A DNA stretch of 64,000 bases, from assembly GCF_009789675.1 (NCBI RefSeq), contig NZ_CP046916.1, positions 930,001-994,000 of the forward strand. Direction: 5' to 3'. Below are positions 34,761 through 44,118 of the stretch, in pieces. The notes under the pieces are model-generated. The model saw only the letters and a list, made by a program, of their open reading frames with translations, was not told where the DNA came from and ran no database searches. The stretch comes from Paraburkholderia acidisoli (GTDB lineage Bacteria; Pseudomonadota; Gammaproteobacteria; Burkholderiales; Burkholderiaceae). Within the stretch, counting starts at the first letter, position 1, and each line of letters begins with the position of its first letter. The position numbers were made by a program, and so were the translations under genes.

Positions 34761-36272
34761 TCAGCGTGCGAGAGAGTTTGAATGACGATGAGCGGCGGCG
34801 ACGCTTTGATCGTGCGTGTTATCCGGCATCACGTTGCCGAGCAGGGCCTGAAGACCGATGCGCTGTTCGGCCAGCGCCTCGCGTGCGGTCTCGGCGTCGA
34901 GGCGGCGTGCGTTCGCCGCGCTTTGCGCATCGACGTATTGGCCGAGCGTTATGTCGTGCGCGGTATACGCGCGGTGCGCGTGCGCGGCGGCCCGCTCGAG
35001 TTCGGGCAACGCGGCATCGTCCTGCGCGAGTTGCCGTGCGGCGATCGCGCTGTCATTGCGCAGGTGCGCGATATCGGCGTAAGCCGTATTCAGGCGTGCC
35101 TGGTATTCGTCGGCGAGACGTTGGCGCGTGGCCTGCTCGATGGCGATATTGCCGCGATTGCGATTGAACACCGGCAGCGTGAGATTGATCGCGAAACCGC
35201 TCGTGTAAATCTCCGAGGTATCGCGCTGGCGAGTGAACCCGATGGAAAGACTCGGAAACTGATTGAGAATGGCCGCGCGGTATTTCTGTTCCTGCGCCTC
35301 GTAACCCAGTTGCAGGGCGATCAGATCGGGGCGGCGCTGCGGCAATTGATGCATGGCGTCGTCGAGCGACGCATCGGGCAACGCCATATCGCGAGACGGC
35401 GCGTCCGCCAGCGGCAATTCGACATCCGGCGCGAGGCCCAGCAGCGCGTTCAGATCGTGATGCGTCTGCGCTTGCGCATGCTGCATGTCGGTCCATGCCT
35501 TGCGGGCGTCTTCGTACGCGGTGAGCGCGGCCGTCACGACATCGGCGGTCATGTCGTGGCGGCGCGCGGCATCGGCCGTGCGGTCGTAGCGCGTGCGCGC
35601 GAGTTCGGCTTGTTGCGCGAGCAACGGTAGGGCCGCGGTTTGAAAGCGCGTTTTCACGTAGAGTTGCCGCGCCTGCGCGACCACTTGCCACTCTTGCCAG
35701 AGCAGCGTGAGATCGGTTTTCTGCGCGGCGGCATTGGCCGATTTCACGTTCGCGCTGCGCGTGAGCAAGGCCATGACGTCCATGCTCAAGCCGTAACTGA
35801 ATGCGCGCGACATGCCGATCGCACCGGGGTAGTCGCTCGACACGCTCACTTGCGGGTCAGGCAGCAAGCCTGCTGAAAACGCCTGGGCGCGCGCAATGCC
35901 CAGGTCGTCGCGAGCGAGCTTGAGATCGGGGTTGTTCGCGACCGCGAGCATGGCGACTTCGTCCATATCGAAACCGTCGGACGGGTCGAAACGATGCGCG
36001 GCCAGTTCCGGCAACGGCATGGCCGCGGCGTCGATCTGCACGCGCGCGACGCCGTCCGGTTCGAGAAGCGAGACGCCCGCGGGCAATGGCTGCGCGTGCC
36101 AACTCGCGCAACCGCCCAGCAGCGCGGCGAGCACCGCCACGCTGCACGCGGCCGCGCGCGTGGGACATGACGACAGATGACGGACGAGCGAACGCCCCGT
36201 GCTAATCGACGGTAGGAACAACGTGGGTTTCCTCAAGACGGGGCCGCGCCACAAGAACTGCGCACGGCGCAT
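34761..36272 (-). CDS. outer-membrane efflux channel lipoprotein (TolC/CusC-like)
   Basis: A 503-residue protein with a lipobox LLGGC near residue 54, preceded by an unusually long N-region. Two OEP repeats of coiled-coil helices follow (NNPDLKLARDDLGIARAQA, then LQLGYEAQEQKYRAAILNQF). The Ser/Asp-containing SIGFTRQRD and RNRGNIAIEQATRQRL are typical of metal and drug channel subunits. It forms the outer-membrane exit duct and is first in the operon. Confidence 0.9.
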   Translation of the reverse strand: MRRAQFLWRGPVLRKPTLFLPSISTGRSLVRHLSSCPTRAAACSVAVLAALLGGCASWHAQPLPAGVSLLEPDGVARVQIDAAAMPLPELAAHRFDPSDGFDMDEVAMLAVANNPDLKLARDDLGIARAQAFSAGLLPDPQVSVSSDYPGAIGMSRAFSYGLSMDVMALLTRSANVKSANAAAQKTDLTLLWQEWQVVAQARQLYVKTRFQTAALPLLAQQAELARTRYDRTADAARRHDMTADVVTAALTAYEDARKAWTDMQHAQAQTHHDLNALLGLAPDVELPLADAPSRDMALPDASLDDAMHQLPQRRPDLIALQLGYEAQEQKYRAAILNQFPSLSIGFTRQRDTSEIYTSGFAINLTLPVFNRNRGNIAIEQATRQRLADEYQARLNTAYADIAHLRNDSAIAARQLAQDDAALPELERAAAHAHRAYTAHDITLGQYVDAQSAANARRLDAETAREALAEQRIGLQALLGNVMPDNTHDQSVAAAHRHSNSLAR

Positions 36273-36396
36273 TGAGCAGACATGCCGGGCTTTTTATGGC
36301 CGATACGGCAGCGTGGAACGCATTCTGGAGGGGTAACGCTTATGCGATGCTTAAATCGGACACGTGAATGTGATATGACAAGGCGCTGCAATCAGC

Positions 36397-36413
36397 CTTA
36401 AAGGCGGCTTACA
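36397..36413 (+). promoter_or_regulatory. weak QseB-like direct repeat before GGDEF-EAL gene
   Basis: CTTAAA (36397-36402) and CTTACA (36408-36413) are spaced on an 11-base period, as in the boxes of the neighbouring two-component system, 118 bases before the ATG. The -10 element is not obvious, so this is a tentative site. Confidence 0.3.
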
Positions 36414-36530
36414 GAAAGCATTCTGTCGTCAAATAGCGACCTTTGCGTCAAGCAACGCGTTCGCCGCCAACTCAAGTAAACGCCGCCGCGGTCGTTATGT
36501 CGTCTGGGTAGAAACGGACGGAACACGGCG

Positions 36531-39398
36531 ATGAGAGCATTCGGGCTCCCCGAACACGCGCGCACGGGCAACAAGGCATCATCAGGCAAGGGACAGACCG
36601 CGCAGGCGGGGGTCTCCTGGCGTTCGCGGCTCATTGCCGCCAGCGCCGTGGTGTCCATTCTCGCCGCACTCACCCTCAACACCACGCTGGCGATCCACCA
36701 AACGCACGAGCAGGCGCGCGCGCTGAGCCAGCAGCGTGCGGTGGCCTCCGTCAAACACCAGCTCGACGCCTTGCAGGACGACCTGCTGGACGAGCACGAG
36801 CAGCTTTACACCGTGATCGGCACGCGCCCCTTTTTCCGGCGGCCCGACTATATTTACCCGCTGCCCGCGCTGCTCGACTACGCCACCGCCGCACAACAGA
36901 CCTGCGGGAGCGAAGCACGCTGCGTCGAGTTGCTCGACCAGCTCAAGGGCATGATCGAGCAACTCGGGCGGCTGAGCAATCAACTCGCCATGCGCGCGCT
37001 GCTGAAACCGGGCAGCGTGACGATCAGCGCGCCCATGCTCGGCGAACTCGACGCGCGCTTCTTCCAGACCATGCAGAAGATCGGCGAGATTCGCATGGCC
37101 GAAGACGCGCATCTCGCGACCTCGGTGAACAAGTCCACGCGCGACGCGCAACTCGTGTCGAACCTGCTGCTGGCTTCCGGTCTGGCCGCGGGCGTTTTGC
37201 TGCTTGCCTTCATTCGCCGCAACGCACGCATCACGCGTTCGCTGCGCGCCGCCTTGCATACCGCCGACACGAATCGCGAGAAAGAGCTGGCGGCGCAGGC
37301 CGAACTGTTCCGCTCGATGCAAATGCTCGAACAGGTGCTCGACAATATTCCCGTGGGGGTGGCGTGGAAAGATCCATCGCACCGCTACGCGGGCGGCAAC
37401 GAGATCTACGCGCGCGACGCGGGCCTGCCCTCGCGCCGCGAACTGATCGGCTTGACCGACGCGCAGTTGCGTTGGGGCGACGACCCCGCCGCAGTGCGCG
37501 CGGAAGACGCCCGCATCATGGCGGGCGAGTTCGTGAAGAAACGCGTCGAGCGCTCCGCCACGGCCGTGGATGGCAGCAAGGTCTGGATCGCCGAAACCAA
37601 ACTGCCGATCGTCGATCCCTCGGGCAACGGCATGGGCGTGCTCACCGCTTACGAAAACATCACGGCGATGCGCGAATCGCAACTCGCGCTGCGTTTGCAG
37701 GGGCGCGCGCTCGACGCGAGCATCGGCGGCATCGTGATCGCCGAAGCGAAAGGCGGCGTGCATCCCATCACCTACGCGAATCGCGCTTTCGAGAAACTCA
37801 CTGGCCTGCGCTTTACCGATATTGCGGGCACCGACTTCGCGACCTTGTTCATCGGCCAGAACAGCGCGGGCAACTGGGACGAAGTGCGCGCGGCGCTGCA
37901 ATCCGATATCGACGCGAATCTCACCCTGCAATGCGAGCGCGAAGACGGCGCGCGCTTCTGGAGCAACATGCTGATCGCGCCCGTGCGCAACACGCGTGGC
38001 TTGCTCACGCATCACGTCGTGAGCATGAGCGACGTCACGGCGGTCGTGCGCTATCAGGCGGAACTCAAGCATCAGGCCGAATACGACGCGCTCACGGGGC
38101 TGCCCAATCGCAAGCAACTCGACACGCGCCTGGATGCCGCGCTCGAGCAGGCCGCGCAGCGCGGCGAATCCGTTGCCGTGGTCTTTCTCGATCTCGATCA
38201 CTTCAAGGAAGTCAACGACTCGCTCGGCCACCGTGTAGGCGACGCGTTGCTCACGCAGATCGCGCGGCGGCTCGAACGCGTGGTGGGCGACGACCGAACC
38301 GTGGCGCGCTATGGCGGCGACGAGTTCATGGTGATCGCGGCCGGCGGTGGTGCGAGGGATCTCGTGCCGCTGCTCGAAGGGCTGCTCGCGGTCATGGCGG
38401 AACCCGTGCGCGTGGCGGGGCACGAGTTGTTCATCGAAGCGAGTATCGGCATCAGCATTTATCCCGGCGACGGCACGGACGCGGACATCCTCATTCGCAA
38501 TGCCGACGCCGCCATGTACCTCGCCAAACAGAACGGCCGCAATCAATACCAGTTCTATCGCCCCGAGTTGAGCGAGACGGCAACGTCGCGTTTGCGTATG
38601 TCCACGCGCTTGCGTCGCGCATTCAAGAGCGGCTTGCTCAGAGTCCTCTATCAACCGCAATTCGACATGCAAAGCGGCGCGATGATCGGCGCCGAAGCGT
38701 TATTGCGCTGGAGCGACCCCGAACTCGGCGAGGTCTCGCCCGCGATATTCATTCCCGTTGCCGAGGAAACCGGCCTGATTCGCGCGATTGGCGAGTGGGT
38801 GTTGCGCGAGGCGTGCCACGAGGGCGCGCGCTGGAATGCGGCGCCCGGACGTGGCATTGGGGTTTCGGTGAATGTGTCGCCGCTGCAACTGGAGCACAGC
38901 GATCTCGTCGAACAGGTGGGCGCCGCGCTGCGCGAATCCGGGCTGGCGCCGGGCTTGCTCGAACTGGAAGTGACGGAGAGCGCGCTCATGCGCAATCCCG
39001 AGCATGCATCGCGAACCCTGGTGCGGTTGCGCGAGATGGGCGTGCGCATCGCCATCGACGACTTCGGCACCGGTTATTCGAGCTTGAGCTATTTGAAACG
39101 CTTCCGTGTGGATCGCCTCAAGATCGACAGAGAGTTCGTGAAAGAGATTGGCGTGGATACGGAAACCGAAGCCATCACGCTCGCCGTGATCGCCGTGGCC
39201 AAAGCGCTCAACTTCGAGCTGCTCGCCGAAGGCGTGGAAACCAGCCGTCATCGCGACTTCCTGGTCGAAAACGGCTGCACCCAGGCGCAAGGCTTTCTCT
39301 ACAGCCGCGCCATTCCCGCCGACGCCATTGCCGGCATGCTGCGCGCTCTCGCCACGTCGAACGACGACGATGCCGCCGTCGTGCTGACGCCCGCGTGA
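36531..39398 (+). CDS. membrane GGDEF-EAL protein with PAS domains
   Basis: The 955-residue protein contains an N-terminal helix (LIAASAVVSILAALTLNTTL), a periplasmic domain of about 150 residues with two cysteines (TCGSEARC), a second helix near 210-228, two PAS-like domains (about 265-390 and 400-520), a GGDEF domain with intact GGDEF at 595-599 and an EAL domain with EALLRW near 722 and DDFGTGYSSLSYL. Both active sites look intact, so it could make and degrade c-di-GMP. Its 3' end overlaps the convergent chemoreceptor gene by 100 bases. Confidence 0.92.
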   Translation: MRAFGLPEHARTGNKASSGKGQTAQAGVSWRSRLIAASAVVSILAALTLNTTLAIHQTHEQARALSQQRAVASVKHQLDALQDDLLDEHEQLYTVIGTRPFFRRPDYIYPLPALLDYATAAQQTCGSEARCVELLDQLKGMIEQLGRLSNQLAMRALLKPGSVTISAPMLGELDARFFQTMQKIGEIRMAEDAHLATSVNKSTRDAQLVSNLLLASGLAAGVLLLAFIRRNARITRSLRAALHTADTNREKELAAQAELFRSMQMLEQVLDNIPVGVAWKDPSHRYAGGNEIYARDAGLPSRRELIGLTDAQLRWGDDPAAVRAEDARIMAGEFVKKRVERSATAVDGSKVWIAETKLPIVDPSGNGMGVLTAYENITAMRESQLALRLQGRALDASIGGIVIAEAKGGVHPITYANRAFEKLTGLRFTDIAGTDFATLFIGQNSAGNWDEVRAALQSDIDANLTLQCEREDGARFWSNMLIAPVRNTRGLLTHHVVSMSDVTAVVRYQAELKHQAEYDALTGLPNRKQLDTRLDAALEQAAQRGESVAVVFLDLDHFKEVNDSLGHRVGDALLTQIARRLERVVGDDRTVARYGGDEFMVIAAGGGARDLVPLLEGLLAVMAEPVRVAGHELFIEASIGISIYPGDGTDADILIRNADAAMYLAKQNGRNQYQFYRPELSETATSRLRMSTRLRRAFKSGLLRVLYQPQFDMQSGAMIGAEALLRWSDPELGEVSPAIFIPVAEETGLIRAIGEWVLREACHEGARWNAAPGRGIGVSVNVSPLQLEHSDLVEQVGAALRESGLAPGLLELEVTESALMRNPEHASRTLVRLREMGVRIAIDDFGTGYSSLSYLKRFRVDRLKIDREFVKEIGVDTETEAITLAVIAVAKALNFELLAEGVETSRHRDFLVENGCTQAQGFLYSRAIPADAIAGMLRALATSNDDDAAVVLTPA

Positions 39399-40957
39399 TC
39401 GCCGCGCTCGTGCGCATATGACTCGTCGGTCCGGAAGCCATTCACGATGTCGCGCAGGCGCGCCGCCTGATCTTCGAGCGACATCGCGGCAGCGGCGGCC
39501 TGCTCGACCAGCGCGGCGTTCTGCTGCGTGACGCCGTCCATCTGCGAGATCGCCTGATTCACCTGCTCGATGCCGCGGCTCTGCTCGTGCGAAGCCGTCG
39601 CGATTTCGCCAACGATGTCGTACACGCGCTGAATGGAGAGATTGATCTGCTCCATGCTGTTGCCGTTACGCACCACCAGTTCGTGCCCCGTGCGCACGCG
39701 CTCGACCGAGGCGCCGATCAAGTCCTTGATCTCTTTGGCCGCCGCGCTCGAACGTTGCGCGAGCGAACGCACTTCGGACGCCACGACCGCGAAGCCACGG
39801 CCGTTTTCGCCGGCGCGCGCGGCTTCTACCGCGGCGTTCAACGCGAGAATATTGGTCTGAAACGCAATGCCTTCGATCATGCCGGTGATGTCGGCGATCT
39901 TCACCGCGCTCTCGCTGATGCCGGACATGGTCTGCACGACTTCCTGCACGAGCCGGCTGCCGGCCAGCGTCACGTCGCGCGCCGTGGCGGCGAGTTGCCG
40001 CGCCTGCTGAGCGTTGTCGGTATTGTGCTTGACCGTGGACGTGAGTTCCTCCATGCTGGCCGCCGTTTCTTCCAGCGCGGCCGCCTGCTCTTCGGTGCGC
40101 GCCGACAGATCCTGATTTCCCGCCGCCACTTCGCTCGTGGCGAGCGCAATGGCGTCGCTGCCCTGGCGCAAGTCGCGCACGGTCTGACGCAGGCGCGCCT
40201 GCATATCGGCGATCCCGTGCTGCAATCGCCCCATTTCGTCCTGCGAAGTGATCGGCACGGTGCGCGTGAGATCGCCTTGCGCGATACGTTCGAAGTGCGC
40301 GAGTGCGTCGCCGAGCGGCCGCGCAATCGCGCGCCGCAAGCCGAGGAAGCTGCCCACGGCGGTGAGCAGGCCAAGCGCGAGCGCCGCGAACGTCACGACG
40401 CGCAGCACGCCGTACCAGTACTGCCCGGTTTCGAATGCCTCGCGCGCTTCCTTCACCTGCAACTCGCGCAGTTTCACGCTGCTGGCGTGGTATCGGCCAT
40501 ACAAGGTGTTGTTGTCGAGCGCCGCGCGCATGATGCGCGGGCCGTCTTTCGAAACGAGCGCCTGTGCGAACGCGTCGAGCCCCTGATCCATGGCGGCGCG
40601 TTGCACAAGCAGATCGCGCGCGAGTTCGGCTTCGGCCTTCGACTGCGGCAGCTTCATGTAGCCCGCGAGCGCCGTGCGCGCCATCGCACGAAACGCTTGT
40701 TCGTGCTCGACGGTGTCGCGAATGTTCTTATCCGACGATGTGTCGATCGCGCCGCGCAGCAGCGCTGTTCGCTCGCGCTGCAAACTCAGCTCCGCCTCGC
40801 CGATGAAATTCGCGCTGGGTAATTTATTCGTATAGGTATCGAGATTGCCGTCGTTGCTGTAGGTCATACCCGCAATGCCGAACAGGCCCACGGCCAGCAG
40901 CAACGCGGAGAGCAAACTCATTGTCAACGCCAGGCGCGATTGAATGGAAAGACGCAT
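39299..40957 (-). CDS. methyl-accepting chemotaxis protein
   Basis: A 552-residue chemoreceptor. An N-terminal helix precedes a four-helix-bundle periplasmic domain of about 150 residues, a second helix (FAALALGLLTAVGSFLGL), HAMP and the signalling domain with the hairpin tip GIAFQTNILALNAAVEAARA and methylation-type Glu/Gln pairs (ARTEEQAAALEETAASMEE). The ATG at 40957 has GAGGAA upstream; a GTG at 40960 also exists. The last 45 residues are variable, without a clear CheR-binding pentapeptide, and lie in the overlap with the GGDEF-EAL gene. Confidence 0.92.
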   Translation of the reverse strand: MRLSIQSRLALTMSLLSALLLAVGLFGIAGMTYSNDGNLDTYTNKLPSANFIGEAELSLQRERTALLRGAIDTSSDKNIRDTVEHEQAFRAMARTALAGYMKLPQSKAEAELARDLLVQRAAMDQGLDAFAQALVSKDGPRIMRAALDNNTLYGRYHASSVKLRELQVKEAREAFETGQYWYGVLRVVTFAALALGLLTAVGSFLGLRRAIARPLGDALAHFERIAQGDLTRTVPITSQDEMGRLQHGIADMQARLRQTVRDLRQGSDAIALATSEVAAGNQDLSARTEEQAAALEETAASMEELTSTVKHNTDNAQQARQLAATARDVTLAGSRLVQEVVQTMSGISESAVKIADITGMIEGIAFQTNILALNAAVEAARAGENGRGFAVVASEVRSLAQRSSAAAKEIKDLIGASVERVRTGHELVVRNGNSMEQINLSIQRVYDIVGEIATASHEQSRGIEQVNQAISQMDGVTQQNAALVEQAAAAAMSLEDQAARLRDIVNGFRTDESYAHERGDHAGVSTTAASSSFDVARARSMPAMASAGMARL

Positions 40958-41249
40958 CACGGTATTCCTCTATGGCTGATTCAAAATGCCCACGCATTTC
41001 AAACGAGCCCGGAATGTGATGTCGACCAACATGGCGCCCCGTTCGAATCTGTCTCCTAACGTCTGGTCGCTTTTTTGTTGCCGCTTGATTGCAGCCGGCC
41101 GCTTCTACCAGACATCAAGCTATTTGTAGGTTGGCGTCAATGTAAATGTACCGGCGGCGCAAGCCCTAATATGAATTGCGCCGTCAGTCATAAGTTCTAA
41201 CTAAGCTAAGGGTTTTCGATGAGACCTCAACCGCGCGTTGGCCTTTGCG

Positions 41250-41471
41250 TCAAGGTGCGGTTCCGACCCCGCCGCCCGGCCCAGCGAGGTCCGCTGCTTG
41301 CGCCGGGTCGCCCCTCAGTTCGCCCTCGCTGCCGCCGCGCGCGCAGTGGCAGCATGCGCAGGCCTTCGCGCACATCGCCGCGCGCCGTCGCTCGCCGTGT
41401 TCCGGATCGAGGTAATACATGGCCGCCATGCCCGCCGCCGCAGCCGTCACGAGATGAATGAAGCGCGTCAT
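41250..41471 (-). CDS. small membrane-anchored protein with YYLDP-xRRR motif
   Basis: The ATG at 41471 follows AAAGGAGAGA, an excellent ribosome site. The 73-residue product begins with a helix (FIHLVTAAAAGMAAMYYLDP) ending in the YYLDPxxGxRRR motif common to short YtxH-like proteins of Burkholderiales. The rest is unusual: CAKACACCHC packs five cysteines and a histidine, and then the sequence is Gly/Ala-rich. Either a metal-binding segment or the result of a frameshift after the conserved motif. Confidence 0.6.
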   Translation of the reverse strand: MTRFIHLVTAAAAGMAAMYYLDPEHGERRRAAMCAKACACCHCARGGSEGELRGDPAQAADLAGPGGGVGTAP

Positions 41472-41739
41472 GATCGTCTCTCCTTTGATGCCTGGCAATG
41501 ACTGGCATTTCGCATCGTCCATGCCCAGGTAAATTTCGCCGGATGGCGGCGTTGACGGATCGGTTAACGCACCGCCCCGCTTATTCAATGGACGCGACCC
41601 GGTGTTGATTCCATGATGCTCGCTAATCTGGATCGACGCAGCATTCGTGCAATACCGGAGATCGCGCGCGGCGCATCGCACGCCGCATCAGGAGACAACT
41701 CTCGTTCACGAGAGTCATAAACATAAGCGAATAAAACGG

Positions 41740-42783
41740 ATGAAAAACCTTGAATGGCGCATGGGTTGGCGCGTCGGCTGGTATTGCGGCGCGTTGACGT
41801 TGTGTGCGCTCGCCTGTACGGCACACGCGCAGTCGTCGGTCACGTTTGCCGGAAATGTGGATGGTGGCATACGTTACGTGAGCAACGGCAAAGGCAGTTA
41901 CGCGACCATGAGTTCGAACGGTCTCTATACGGCCAACCGTCTCGACTTTCTCGGCCGCGAAGATCTGGGCGGCGGCTGGGACACGCATTTCCAGCTGGAA
42001 ATGGGCTTCAATACCGGCACCGGCGCGCTCGACAATACCAGCGGCCTGCTGTTCAACCGCATGTCGTTCGTGGGCGTGAACAGCCCCTACGGGACGCTCG
42101 ATCTCGGGCGGCAATATACGCTCGGCCACGACGTGCTGTACGACTTCGATCCGTTCAACTTCGGTTATCCGACCATCCTGCCGCTCTCGCCCGCCGTGGA
42201 CGGCACGCACTTCAGCAACGACATCAAGTTTCATGGCCAGTACGGACCGCTCAAGGTTGGCGCGGAAGAGGCGCTCGGCGGCGTGGCCGGCGATTTCAAC
42301 GCGGGCACGGCACACGGTGTGGGCGCCACGTACAAGATCGGCTTTTTCAACGTGGGCGCGACGTATATTCATCGCACCGTATTGGTCGGTACTGCGTATC
42401 AACCCGACGACTACGTGGCGGGCGGCACCGAGTTGCGCTTCGGCACGCTGCGATTCGCGGGCGGCTATATGGGCGAGCAGACGGCCAACCCCGCACCCAC
42501 TCACTCCACGCGCACCGAGAATTACTGGGGCGGCGTAACGTGGGATGTCGCCTACGACACGCGTCTCGGCGCGGGCTACTACGTCACGAACATCCCCACG
42601 GCGCAAGGCCGCAAGAATCTGGCGCTGCTGAGTGCGGCCTACCTGCTTTCGAAGCGCACGCGCCTCTATCTGGAAAGCGACTACACGACTTATCACGGCA
42701 GCTACATCACGAATACGACGCTCAATTCGGCGCATGCCTCGCATCAACTCGCCATATCGGTTGGCATCAACACGCTGTTCTAA
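41740..42783 (+). CDS. Gram-negative general porin
   Basis: The 347-residue porin starts at MKNLEWRMGW (41740); a signal peptide ends TAHA. Hallmarks are QSSVTFAGNVDGGIRYVS, NRLDFLGREDLGGGWDTHFQ, LLFNRMSFVGVNSPYGTLDL with the LGRQ loop, and a final Phe in SVGINTLF. It makes a trimeric outer-membrane channel. The MFS gene follows after 20 bases and an amidohydrolase next, suggesting an uptake-plus-catabolism module for an organic acid. Confidence 0.9.
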   Translation: MKNLEWRMGWRVGWYCGALTLCALACTAHAQSSVTFAGNVDGGIRYVSNGKGSYATMSSNGLYTANRLDFLGREDLGGGWDTHFQLEMGFNTGTGALDNTSGLLFNRMSFVGVNSPYGTLDLGRQYTLGHDVLYDFDPFNFGYPTILPLSPAVDGTHFSNDIKFHGQYGPLKVGAEEALGGVAGDFNAGTAHGVGATYKIGFFNVGATYIHRTVLVGTAYQPDDYVAGGTELRFGTLRFAGGYMGEQTANPAPTHSTRTENYWGGVTWDVAYDTRLGAGYYVTNIPTAQGRKNLALLSAAYLLSKRTRLYLESDYTTYHGSYITNTTLNSAHASHQLAISVGINTLF

Positions 42784-42803
42784 CGCGTTGCGGAGACACA
42801 CGA

Positions 42804-44099
42804 GTGAATCATCTGGCATCTAACGAAGGCGCGGCGGCAACACCCGGTCGATGGCGGCAGCTCCGCCCGCATTGGCGCGTGATCGCGGCAGCGTGGGCGG
42901 GCTGGATGCTCGATTCGTTCGACTTCGCCATGCTGCTGTTTCTGTTGCCGCATCTGGGCGGTGTCTTTCATGCGGGCTTGCCCGCGATGACGCTGATCGT
43001 CACGGCCACCGGGCTCGCAAAGGTGGTCGGCACGATCGGCTGGGGTTTCGCCGCCGACCGCTTCGGCCGCAAGCTCGTGTTCATGGCCGCCGTGCTGTGG
43101 TTCTCGTGCGCGGCGGGCTTGAGCGGCCTCGCGTGGAGCTACGCGTCGTTCATGGCGTTTCGCGTGTTGTTCGGCCTGGGCTTCGGCGGCGAATGGACCG
43201 TGTCCGTCTCGCTGCTGATGGAGACCGTGCCCGCCGCCGTGCGCCCGCACGCTTCGGGGCTCATGGTCACGGGCTACGAGATCGGCTATATGGTTGCGGC
43301 TGCAACGTTTCACCTGCTCTTTCCGGTGCTCGGCTGGCGCTGGATGTTCGCGATCGGCGCGGTGCCCGCGCTGCTCACGATCTTCATCCGCAAGAACATT
43401 GCCGAGTCGCCCGACTGGTTGCGCGACCGCCAGCAACACGCGCGGCGCCGCGCGCGCGAAGCCTTCGAAATCAATCCCGCCGCCGTGCAGGCGTGGCTCT
43501 TTTCGGGCGCGCTCAATTTCCTGCTGTGGTCGGTGCAGGTGCTGTATCCCACCTTGCTGATCACCGTGCAGCATATCGACGCGAGCCGCACTTATCCGTT
43601 CCTGATCGCGTATTCGATCGGCTCGCTGAGCGGCAAGCCGTTGTGCGGGTATGTCGCGAGCCGGATCGGCGAACGGCGCACCATCGTCGCGTTCCTGTGC
43701 GCCGTGATTCCGCTCACCGTGCTCTATACGCTCGTGTCGAGCGTCTGGCTGCTCACGTTGGGCGCGATCTCCATGGGTCTGTTCGCCAGCGGCCTGTTCG
43801 GCATCCTGCCGCATTACCAGGCGCAGCGCTTTTCGGTGAAGGGGCGCGCCACCGGTGTGGGGATCAGCTATGCGATGACGGGCGCGAGTTCAGTCGCGCC
43901 CTATGCGATCGCGCGTCTCGCGCCTTCGCTGGGGTTGAGCGAAGCGATGGCGATGTTCATCGCGGGCAGCGCCGCCGTCGTGATCGCCATCGCGCTCTGG
44001 AACACGACGCGCTGGATGCCGGGCGCGACGTCCACCGACGAAGCGAACGACGCGCAGCGCCCCACGACGCACGGCCCCGACGCGCATGCGCGCGCCTGA
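42804..44099 (+). CDS. MFS metabolite:proton symporter
   Basis: A 431-residue transporter starting at a GTG with CGGAGA upstream. Helix 1 has the WMLDSFDFAML acidic motif; GFAADRFGRKLVF is the cytoplasmic loop 2-3 motif; FGLGFGGEWTVSVSLLMETV lies in helix 4. This pattern is that of sugar/aromatic-acid or alpha-ketoglutarate-type proton symporters. It probably imports the substrate of the amidohydrolase encoded next. Confidence 0.88.
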   Translation: MNHLASNEGAAATPGRWRQLRPHWRVIAAAWAGWMLDSFDFAMLLFLLPHLGGVFHAGLPAMTLIVTATGLAKVVGTIGWGFAADRFGRKLVFMAAVLWFSCAAGLSGLAWSYASFMAFRVLFGLGFGGEWTVSVSLLMETVPAAVRPHASGLMVTGYEIGYMVAAATFHLLFPVLGWRWMFAIGAVPALLTIFIRKNIAESPDWLRDRQQHARRRAREAFEINPAAVQAWLFSGALNFLLWSVQVLYPTLLITVQHIDASRTYPFLIAYSIGSLSGKPLCGYVASRIGERRTIVAFLCAVIPLTVLYTLVSSVWLLTLGAISMGLFASGLFGILPHYQAQRFSVKGRATGVGISYAMTGASSVAPYAIARLAPSLGLSEAMAMFIAGSAAVVIAIALWNTTRWMPGATSTDEANDAQRPTTHGPDAHARA

Positions 44100-44118
44100 C
44101 CACCTCGAGACCGCCACC

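Noticed and set aside
41040..41130. Possible sigma-28 (FliA) promoter for the chemoreceptor
   Set aside because: A TCAAG-like -35 can be read on the reverse strand, but the -10 does not match GCCGATAA well enough.
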